Assembly (NCBI GenBank): GCA_003058495.1
Contig: QBVC01000031.1
Location: forward strand, 1 to 64,000
Length of the DNA stretch: 64,000 bases
Source of the DNA: a gamma proteobacterium symbiont of Ctena orbiculata
Lineage (GTDB): Bacteria > Pseudomonadota > Gammaproteobacteria > Chromatiales > Chromatiaceae
Reading direction: 5' to 3'
A model generated the notes under the pieces. It saw only the letters and a program-made list of their open reading frames with translations, was not told the DNA's origin and ran no database searches. A program made the position numbers and the translations under genes. How positions within the stretch are numbered: the first letter of the stretch is position 1; each line of letters opens with the position of its first letter. Positions 46,184 to 54,001 of this stretch are shown piece by piece.

Positions 46184-46975
46184 TTAGAAGTCGTCTATCA
46201 CAACATCTTGCATTCGCTTGGCTTTGATATCATCCAAACTGGGCAGTAGATCGTAAGCAACAAGATTTTGACCGGAAAAGCTCTTCCGACTCTTGATCCG
46301 CTCCCACCACTGACTCATATTGGCGCGCTGCTGAACCAGATTCTGTTCGCCGGCCACGCATAACAGGTGAATATAAGAAGTCCAGTGGACATCGGCATAG
46401 GAATATTCGCCAACGATATACTCCTTGGTTGCCAACTGGGCATCAAGGGCATCCAAAGGCACGACCAGGGCCATCTTCGCAGCTTCAACCGCGACACTAT
46501 CCTCTTCAGTATCAGGATCGCTCATGGCATTCAGGACCCTTTGCGCCATTATGGTCTGTACATACGGCGCCACATTATCCCGGGCGATATCAATCCAGTA
46601 GTTCTGATGAGCCAGCACCTCGGCATTTCTTGGTGTCATGCGATTCCCAAGGCCTCTGCCTTCAATGAAACTGATGATTGCGAGATCGCCGGCCACTTTG
46701 TAGTGGGCCTCTTTCAACGCTGGCATGATTCCCATCGGGGAGATCTCATGGTAATCCTCTGAATTGTTTGCCCCTCGCGTTACATCCAATATACCTGACT
46801 CGACCTCAATGCCCTTCTCACCCGCAATAACCAGGGCTTTCAGCGTGTCAGCATCGCCGGGAAATCCCAACAACTGCATGACATACTGGGTTTTCTTGAG
46901 GTCGCCGGCGTTACCGTACCGCGAATCGGCATCCAAATTCCCAGCGCCGCTGCCAAATGCAAACAAATCTGCCAT
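46184..46975 (-). CDS. GST-like protein 2
   Basis: Protein of 263 residues of the same family as the other two: about 35 extra N-terminal residues, SPMGIMPAL, a GDLAI turn where glutathione binding normally needs an acid-serine pair, and GEYSYADVHWTSYIH in the C-terminal half. It lies 28 bp downstream of GST-like 3 in the same operon. Confidence 0.75.
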   Translation of the reverse strand: MADLFAFGSGAGNLDADSRYGNAGDLKKTQYVMQLLGFPGDADTLKALVIAGEKGIEVESGILDVTRGANNSEDYHEISPMGIMPALKEAHYKVAGDLAIISFIEGRGLGNRMTPRNAEVLAHQNYWIDIARDNVAPYVQTIMAQRVLNAMSDPDTEEDSVAVEAAKMALVVPLDALDAQLATKEYIVGEYSYADVHWTSYIHLLCVAGEQNLVQQRANMSQWWERIKSRKSFSGQNLVAYDLLPSLDDIKAKRMQDVVIDDF

Positions 46976-47003
46976 CTCTTATCCCTCCCGTCCGCTGTCT
47001 TCT

Positions 47004-47726
47004 TTAAGCAACGGATTTTAAGCGTTTATTACGAATTTCATCCAACGACGCCAAGTAGTCAAACGTGCGCTTACCGCCAACCTTGCTGATGCGGTGCTGC
47101 ACCCGATCGAACCAAGCCTTCACAGACCCTTTTCCGTCCAGTAAATCCTGGTGCCCGGCCATAACGCATAGATGGATACAGGCAGTCCAATGGATGTCGG
47201 CGAAAGAGTATTCGCCCACCAGGAACCGTCTACCGTCAGCCAGTGCCGCCTCTGCACAATCCAGGGCGCTGCTTATCTCGCCTCTGGCCGCCTCAACGGT
47301 ATTCTCGTTGGACTTGCTGGATGAAGCTTGACCCTGAGGAAGAAACGACTGTATGAGCAGATCCACATTGTTGTCGAGAAAGCGTCGTGCCAGATCGATC
47401 AGATAATTCTGCTCACCAAGAATCGATGCCTTTTTAGGATTAAGTGATCCACCCTGACCACGGATATCCAAATAGGCCAAAATGGCGGGGGCTCCACTGG
47501 TCAAAAAGCCACCTTCTCTCAGGCAGGGCAGTTTGCCAAAAGGCGATAGTTGACGATACTCGGGACCGTCGCAGGCACCTTCAGTGATATCCAGCAATTC
47601 AGACTCCAATCGGATATCCTTCTCGGCCGCCATCAGCAGGCATTTGTTGGTACTGAGGTCTGCGGGAAACCCCTTCAGCCTCATAGTGACATTTTCCTTT
47701 GATTTCTTGCTGCCGAAAATCCCCAT
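47004..47726 (-). CDS. GST-like protein 3
   Basis: Protein of 240 residues with a basic N-terminal start (GSKKSKEN), SPFGKLPCL, a GAPAI turn, and VGEYSFADIHWTACIH. It is clearly homologous to GST-like 1 and 2. The three share the FADIHW-type C-terminal motif and lack the canonical acid-serine. Confidence 0.75.
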   Translation of the reverse strand: MGIFGSKKSKENVTMRLKGFPADLSTNKCLLMAAEKDIRLESELLDITEGACDGPEYRQLSPFGKLPCLREGGFLTSGAPAILAYLDIRGQGGSLNPKKASILGEQNYLIDLARRFLDNNVDLLIQSFLPQGQASSSKSNENTVEAARGEISSALDCAEAALADGRRFLVGEYSFADIHWTACIHLCVMAGHQDLLDGKGSVKAWFDRVQHRISKVGGKRTFDYLASLDEIRNKRLKSVA

Positions 47727-47833
47727 TAGGCTCCTCCTCTCGTTTCATAGCTATCGGTTTTATGCATCCCGACCGGTGAGATTGCCATCATGACTCGATC
47801 GCAATCCGCACCGGCCGGACCAGCGCTTGCGTG

Positions 47834-48034
47834 TCACTCCCAGCGGAAAGGTTCTTCCTTCGCGATGGCGAAAAACATCCAAACGTCAACCAGGAGGATT
47901 GTGATCAAGGCGATAGAGGTTCCAAGCGCCCACAGCGGATCTGAGTGATGCTCACCTACGCCCAGTCGCAACAAACCCCACCCTGATGCGGCGGTAAACA
48001 GGAATACGGCCATTAATGCTTTATATGTTGCCAT
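47834..48034 (-). CDS. small two-helix membrane protein of the monooxygenase operon
   Basis: Protein of 66 residues with two membrane helices (about 4-22 and 34-54) joined by a short loop GVGEHHSDPLWA, which holds two histidines. GAGGATAAAGAA precedes the ATG at 48034; the in-frame start at 48055 would place the ribosome site inside the gene. Cotranscribed with the monooxygenase, so it may be an accessory subunit. I recognise no family. Confidence 0.7.
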   Translation of the reverse strand: MATYKALMAVFLFTAASGWGLLRLGVGEHHSDPLWALGTSIALITILLVDVWMFFAIAKEEPFRWE

Positions 48035-48100
48035 TTCTTTATCCTCATTAATCATTCAATAGTGGCCTTATGGCGCCGTACTGCAGCGGATCGGCTGACG

Positions 48101-49324
48101 TTAGGCCTGGCTCATATGGCCGCCCAGTTCATCCATGTCGTGCCAACCGGCCTTTGCGTTCATACGTCGAGCAATGCGCCGCTCTCCTTCTGAGGCCATT
48201 TCCGCGTCCCATTTCGCCAGGTGGGGTTTAATGAAACCCTCCCACATGGGTGGTACCAGGAGCAGAGAGAACATGGCGTAGTAACCTAGCCCCGTATCTG
48301 GTGACCCAACCTCCTCCAGCTCCCAGAAATGGGTCTCGCCGCGGTCGTGGTGGTCACCTTGGCGGCCAATTTCAATGAAGCCAAACTGAGTGAAGGGGGA
48401 CTCACCGACATCCCAGGAGTGGCGGTACTCGATGGGTTGGCCTTTTTCGCGAATAAGACCGTAGTGTTCGAGAAAATTGAGCACTTCCAGTTCAAAGCCT
48501 GAGATCACCCAGGTCAACAGCATTATGCCAAGTCCTTCCCAGCCGCCCGCGAACCAGAACAGAAACACAGTCGGCAGACTGATAAAGTAACCGCGAATCC
48601 AGCGGTTTGATGGAGAAAGGAAAGCCTTTCCGAGGCGTTTCAGCCGCTGTTGTTCCATCTTGTACAGAAACCGTGATTGGCCGAAGTGGGAGAGCAGATA
48701 GTGCTTGTAAATATTGCGGCCACGTGGACAGGTTGCCGGGTCATCCTCGTGAGCCAATTCCAGATGATGGTTGTAGACATGAGCATAACAGAAGTGAGCG
48801 ATTCCGCTCAGGCCCATGACCCAGCGTGACAAGGCAAAGGTCCAACCCTTGGTATGTGAAAGTTCGTGGCCAAACATGATACCCAGCCCCATGTACAGCG
48901 CGGCGGAAATGGCAGCGCCGATCAGGTCAACACCGGAAATACCGGTTTGTATGGTCAGGGCGGGCAGGGAAACACCTGCGATCTCTGTTGCGGCCATGAG
49001 CTCCATTGTCCCGATGGGCGCGCCGGAAACGTACTCATAGACGCGCCAAATGAGCGCCAGCTGCAATGCCACGAATACGGGATACTGCATGTACATCATT
49101 CCGTTCAACAGCCAGGGAATGCCGTTGAGTTCACCGTTCCTATCGGTGCCCGCGGGTTTTGCGCTCATGGGTGTCACGCTGGTTATCCAGTCCAGCGCGA
49201 TGGATGCTGCGAACATGGCAATACCAAGCCATACCCATGGACCGCCGACCACGATGCCGACCATTGTGGCGAAGATCAGAACCGGGGTAAGAAAGTATCT
49301 TAAATTGATTATCAATTTGCTCAT
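48101..49324 (-). CDS. divergent AlkB/XylM-type membrane diiron monooxygenase
   Basis: Integral membrane protein of 407 residues in the alkane hydroxylase/xylene monooxygenase superfamily. The histidine boxes are HELSH, a HVYNHHLELAHEDDPATC segment, LNFLEHYGLIR, and, in place of the usual LQRHSDHH, an unusual EIGRQGDHHDRGETHFWELE. The start at 49324 follows GGAGG; predicted transcription starts near 49356. Substrate is unknown; the divergent last box and lack of rubredoxin argue against a standard AlkB. Uptake and electron-transfer partners are under the same promoter type. Confidence 0.85.
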   Translation of the reverse strand: MSKLIINLRYFLTPVLIFATMVGIVVGGPWVWLGIAMFAASIALDWITSVTPMSAKPAGTDRNGELNGIPWLLNGMMYMQYPVFVALQLALIWRVYEYVSGAPIGTMELMAATEIAGVSLPALTIQTGISGVDLIGAAISAALYMGLGIMFGHELSHTKGWTFALSRWVMGLSGIAHFCYAHVYNHHLELAHEDDPATCPRGRNIYKHYLLSHFGQSRFLYKMEQQRLKRLGKAFLSPSNRWIRGYFISLPTVFLFWFAGGWEGLGIMLLTWVISGFELEVLNFLEHYGLIREKGQPIEYRHSWDVGESPFTQFGFIEIGRQGDHHDRGETHFWELEEVGSPDTGLGYYAMFSLLLVPPMWEGFIKPHLAKWDAEMASEGERRIARRMNAKAGWHDMDELGGHMSQA

Positions 49325-49362
49325 CTGCTCTCCTCCAGATTTCAGTTGCTGGTACATTTCTA

Positions 49363-49406
49363 AATTTATTCAGGAGCATGGCCCACTCCAATACGTAGCA
49401 CTACGT
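49363..49406 (-). promoter_or_regulatory. shared palindrome promoter F (monooxygenase operon)
   Basis: Minus-strand core ACGTAGTGCTACGT (49393-49406), 24 nt, then TAAATT (49363-49368). A weaker related sequence, ACGTGTTTATTAAT, lies 70 bp upstream at 49463-49476. Confidence 0.75.
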
Positions 49407-49479
49407 GTTTTTCAGGATTTGAGATGATTTTTTGATGGCAGACGAAATAGGAGTGGCGCTCTACGTGTTTATTAATCAC

Positions 49480-50396
49480 CCTTAAAGCAATCATTTAAAA
49501 AGACAATGATGGGAGAGGTAAAACAGCTCGTATATTTACTAATGATCTAGGTGTTCTGCCTTCATTGATCATACAGTGGTAAAGAAATGATCACTATTAC
49601 CCTACCAAAGCATGGCTGCCAATTCAGCGTACGCCACGGCTACCAACCCGCACATGAAACAATCGTGAAGAACCCCATCCACTACTAGTGACAAGGATAC
49701 GTAGGGAGGGACGCTACAAGTCTAGCCTGATAGACATGACCAATGCCCACCTACCAGATGCGTCATATCGATATAATCCAACAGGAGCTGACGTAGCGAA
49801 CTACACGACAACTACAAGTCACAACGCTATGTTCAACCGCACATGATAAAATATTATTTTTGTTTGCAACTATCCGTCATATATAGCGCTTGTTCCTGTT
49901 CCTGTGCCATGACTATCTGCCTATTTAGAGCCAGTCCTGCGCCGTACGGATAGTAGTCTATTCGATGAAATTCGTGACTCCCTGATCCACGAACTAGCCC
50001 TAGGTCGCTTTTGGCTCCTCATAGGATTGAAGGAATGACAAGACGGCACTCAAAAACAGCGAAACATCCAAGACATAAGATTGCTATAAATCAACAGCTT
50101 AGTGTTTACATGGACTGAATATATTACAACCGATTGTCCTCTGATCCCGTTTTCTATATGCTTAAATCATTGCTCGGAAGTGTCTACCCTAGCCTCTTTA
50201 AGACCAGCCTACTACACGGAGGATCCTTGCAAATAATTAATCTTCAATTAGAACAACTTTTTTACTCAATTAAATGCTAATTAATAACGAATGGACTAAC
50301 TATGTGCTTCCTGTTTTTGGATCAATAATACCGGAATAGAAGAGATATATGGTCGCAGACATGCGTGGTCTGTAAATAACAGTCGAGGTAGGAATT
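49480..50396. other. 917-bp region without a supported gene
   Basis: Rather AT-rich. It includes half-site-like TACGTAG pieces near 49696 and ACGTAGcgaaCTAC near 49794 that do not fit the spacing of the shared palindrome. I see no ORF of convincing quality. Confidence 0.5.
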
Positions 50397-53300
50397 ATGA
50401 GATCGCTTCAAGGGATAACGAGTGTATTTCTTCGTAAAACCACCAGAGTCCTTTTTTTTATTTTCCTGCTGACTGGTGGGACGACTGCCCTGTCTGGCGA
50501 AGGCAACTTAAACTTTGTTTCTATTTCTATTGACGATTTAAACGCTTTCGCAACGCTAAAAAGTTTATATCCAGGAACGCTGCACACACCGAATATCGAC
50601 CGTCTGGCCAACCAGGGTGTTGCCTTTGTAAACGCGTTCGCACCCGTTGCGCTCTGCAATCCATCACGCGCCTCGGTACTCTCCGGACAATATCCGGCAA
50701 CGACCGGCGTCCACGACAACTCTACTCATTGGTACGATGCTCTGGATGCTGCAGCGACACTCCCAGCTGTGTTGAAGAGTTCTGGTTACTATACGTCAGT
50801 TATAGGCAAGGTTTTTCATACCAACATTGAAGCAGCACCCACTACCATTTCAAGCATTATCGCTGACGAGGCTACTTGGAATATTGGCGGTTGGAACGGG
50901 AATGTGACGGATAATCCATTTAGGGTCGGTCCTTTGGCAATGCCAGTGGAAGACCATGGTGATTTCATCAATGCCGAAGCAGCCGTTGACTTCATTTCAA
51001 ACTACGATGGTGGAGACCCTTTCGCGCTATTTGTTGGTTTCTACAAACCGCATATGGATTGGGTTGTCCCACAAGAGTACTTTGATATGTATCCAGTTGA
51101 GGATATTGAATTTCCCATCCATATGACTGACGACCTCGACGACATACCAGATTTTATGGAAAGAATAGTAACTGATTTTTTTCATAACGAAATATTGAGC
51201 CATGATTTTTGGAAGCAGGCACTCCAAGGCTATTTTGCGAGTATATCTTTTGCCGATGCGATGCTTGGCAAGGTACTAGATGCACTTGATGCAAACGGAC
51301 ACACTGCTGATACAGTAATACTTCTTTGGAGCGACCATGGTTATCACCTTGGTGACAAAGAAAACTGGCATAAATTCACATTGTGGGATGAGGCAGGTCG
51401 CGCTCCTCTGATTATCGCTACGCCGAACGCCGTGAACACAGGCGCACGTGTTGAACAGGTAGTTGAGTTGGTCGATATATACCCGACTGTACTAGATATT
51501 CTCGGAATAACCTCGAGCAATTCCCTTGCAGGTAGCAGTCTGATCCCATTTATGCAAAACCCTCAAAGGCAAACGAATGAATCTGCAGTTACCAGCATGT
51601 ATGGCAGTGTTTCACTGCGAACCAATGAGTATCGTTATACACGTTACGAGGACGGATCCGAGGAACTCTATGATGTAAGATCTGATCCCCATCAACATGT
51701 GAACCTTGCCTATGACACAACATTCGCCACGACAAAAGCCGCATTGATCGAGGAACTTCATACTCATCCTGCAGTAAACAAATCCATATTCGGAACTGCC
51801 GGCAGCATTGTCGGCAATACAGACGAAACAAACATTATTGTTGCGGGTCCCTATGTAAGCGATGTTACAGGCGGCAGTCTGGATGACACTTATTTCATTT
51901 CCGACTCCACGTTGCCGATCAATGAGATGCCGGATGGAGGAATCGATACTGTTTTTGCAACAAGCTCGTTTGTACTACCTGATAATATTGAAAATCTTTC
52001 GCTTAAGACTAGCTACGGACAAAACCACACATTAACCGGCAATGATGGCGCAAACTTCATACACGGATCTAACGCCATCCACGGCCGTGCCGGCAACGAT
52101 ATTTTAGCACTCCGTTTCCGCACACCTGGGATTGTCGATGGTGGCGCAGGAAATGATATCTTGCATGGCAGCAATGGGGCGGATACTTTGGTCGGTGGCC
52201 CGGGAGACGATACTGTGTATGCTCATTCGGGAGACGATATTATCATCGGCGGGCTTGGCAGCGATTTCCTCAATGGGCAGAACGGCATTGATATCGTAGA
52301 TTACTCCAACATCCCAGGCCCGGTCCGTATCAATCTCGCAGCGCGACAAGCACACCTCGGCGATGGGAACATCGATCAGCTGACCTCTATAGAAGGAGCG
52401 GTTGGCACACAATCAAGTGACTTGTTCATAGGCAACGCGGCTGACAACACATTTTGGATTGGAGGCGGAGACGATCTGGTGGCAGGTGGTGGTGGCATCG
52501 ATACTGTGGCACTCCCGCTGTTATCCAACGAGTTGATACTAAGCGGCTATGTAACTGACGGTTCGACGACCACTCTTTTTTATCAGGTGGATGAAGTTGA
52601 TAATTCTGTCAGATTTACAGGCATTGAGGGTTTTATATTTGAAGATGGCCAGCATCTATCGTTAGCGGAAATGACCGCACTAGCCGATGGGAATATGGTT
52701 GGTCAAGGGGAACAGCTACTGTTCGATTTTGATGGTGATGACAGTGCTGATCTGCTCTTTCAACATATCGCCACCAATGCCGTAATGGCAATCGATGGTG
52801 ACGGCACTGGTAATCAGGTTGATTTTAACCCCGTGACAGGGATTGATGTGATACCAACCTTGGATCTGAATGGTGACGGCTCCTCTGACCTGCTTTACCG
52901 ACGCCCTGACGGCATGATTTATACCCGCAACGGCGCCGCGGGGGAGATCATCAGTGGATATGGGAACCGGAGTGGACAGACATTGATTGGGATTGCCGAT
53001 TTCGATAACGATGGTGGAAACGACTTGCTGTTCCGACGCGATAACGACAACGCATTGTTCATCATCGATGGGAATGGTGGTTTTCAGACTGGATTGGGTA
53101 TTAACGACGTCGCTGACGTTTATGTACCCGGCGATCTCAACGGAAACGGTACTGCCGATGTATTGCTTCGAGACAGGGATGGCGGAATATTTTCAAGGGA
53201 GGGAGCCTCCGGGGCAGTGATCACCGGCTATGGTGACCGGTCTGGTCAAGTTTTACTGGGCGCTACGGATTTTGATGGTGATGGTGATCTGGATCTGATA

Positions 53301-53885
53301 TTCAAGAGATTGACTGATGAGTCTGTTTTCGTGATTGATGGCGCTGGCAGTGGATTCCAACTGGGTTTCGGCCCAAGGCCCAATACTGCAATCACACTCG
53401 GAGGTGACCTTAATGGAAATGGATCATTTGACCTCATAATCCGAGACTCAAGTGGTAATATGCAAGCACGGGATGGTGTAACCGGTGGAAAGATAACGTC
53501 CTACGGTGACAGGACAGGGCAAGACCTGCTGGCCATAGCTGATTTTGATGGTGACAATGGACAGGACCTGCTCTTTCGGTCAACTGAAGATGATCGCGTC
53601 TTTGTCATCAATGGTGACGGCGGATTTCAATTAGGATTGGGAACTCAGATTGATGTTGACATTCATGTTTTGGGGGATCTCAACGGCAATGGCACCGCAG
53701 ATATACTATACGTTAGGCAAGACGGAACATCCTTTTCTCGAGATGGTGAGAACCTTCTCACGATCGCGAACTATGGCGATCGTACTGGTCAACAATTGAT
53801 CAATACGGCTTACGATCAATACAGGGCTCTTGTTCCAGAAGGTGTATGGACTCCACCGATTTCAGCTGACATGTTTTCTTGGTAG
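50397..53885 (+). CDS. sulfatase fused to RTX-like and FG-GAP-like repeats
   Basis: Protein of 1162 residues. After a signal region (about 1-34) comes an iduronate-2-sulfatase-like domain (about 35-460) with formylglycine motif CNPSRAS (C87), metal ligands in SIDDLN, and SDHGYHLGDKENWHKFTLW. Then calcium-binding RTX-like repeats (about 550-690; GGAGND and GGPGDD) and a C-terminal set of FG-GAP/VCBS-like repeats (about 770-1140; DFDGDGDLDL, GDLNGNGTAD). It is probably secreted to act on sulfated polysaccharide. No sulfatase-maturing enzyme or type I exporter is nearby. Clean GAGG start. Confidence 0.88.
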   Translation: MRSLQGITSVFLRKTTRVLFFIFLLTGGTTALSGEGNLNFVSISIDDLNAFATLKSLYPGTLHTPNIDRLANQGVAFVNAFAPVALCNPSRASVLSGQYPATTGVHDNSTHWYDALDAAATLPAVLKSSGYYTSVIGKVFHTNIEAAPTTISSIIADEATWNIGGWNGNVTDNPFRVGPLAMPVEDHGDFINAEAAVDFISNYDGGDPFALFVGFYKPHMDWVVPQEYFDMYPVEDIEFPIHMTDDLDDIPDFMERIVTDFFHNEILSHDFWKQALQGYFASISFADAMLGKVLDALDANGHTADTVILLWSDHGYHLGDKENWHKFTLWDEAGRAPLIIATPNAVNTGARVEQVVELVDIYPTVLDILGITSSNSLAGSSLIPFMQNPQRQTNESAVTSMYGSVSLRTNEYRYTRYEDGSEELYDVRSDPHQHVNLAYDTTFATTKAALIEELHTHPAVNKSIFGTAGSIVGNTDETNIIVAGPYVSDVTGGSLDDTYFISDSTLPINEMPDGGIDTVFATSSFVLPDNIENLSLKTSYGQNHTLTGNDGANFIHGSNAIHGRAGNDILALRFRTPGIVDGGAGNDILHGSNGADTLVGGPGDDTVYAHSGDDIIIGGLGSDFLNGQNGIDIVDYSNIPGPVRINLAARQAHLGDGNIDQLTSIEGAVGTQSSDLFIGNAADNTFWIGGGDDLVAGGGGIDTVALPLLSNELILSGYVTDGSTTTLFYQVDEVDNSVRFTGIEGFIFEDGQHLSLAEMTALADGNMVGQGEQLLFDFDGDDSADLLFQHIATNAVMAIDGDGTGNQVDFNPVTGIDVIPTLDLNGDGSSDLLYRRPDGMIYTRNGAAGEIISGYGNRSGQTLIGIADFDNDGGNDLLFRRDNDNALFIIDGNGGFQTGLGINDVADVYVPGDLNGNGTADVLLRDRDGGIFSREGASGAVITGYGDRSGQVLLGATDFDGDGDLDLIFKRLTDESVFVIDGAGSGFQLGFGPRPNTAITLGGDLNGNGSFDLIIRDSSGNMQARDGVTGGKITSYGDRTGQDLLAIADFDGDNGQDLLFRSTEDDRVFVINGDGGFQLGLGTQIDVDIHVLGDLNGNGTADILYVRQDGTSFSRDGENLLTIANYGDRTGQQLINTAYDQYRALVPEGVWTPPISADMFSW

Positions 53886-54001
53886 TTATCATCTGTGCGA
53901 TCACCCGCCGTGTACAGCCGGACGGCTACAAACTTTGTCTCCGGATCAACAATAGGTGTCACCGAATCGCCATACATTGAGACCATGCAGTTCGATAAGT
54001 T

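Noticed and set aside
49696-49810. Extra copies of the shared palindrome (TACGTAGGG and ACGTAGcgaaCTAC)
   Set aside because: Only half-sites or wrong central spacing, and no -10 box at 24-25 nt.
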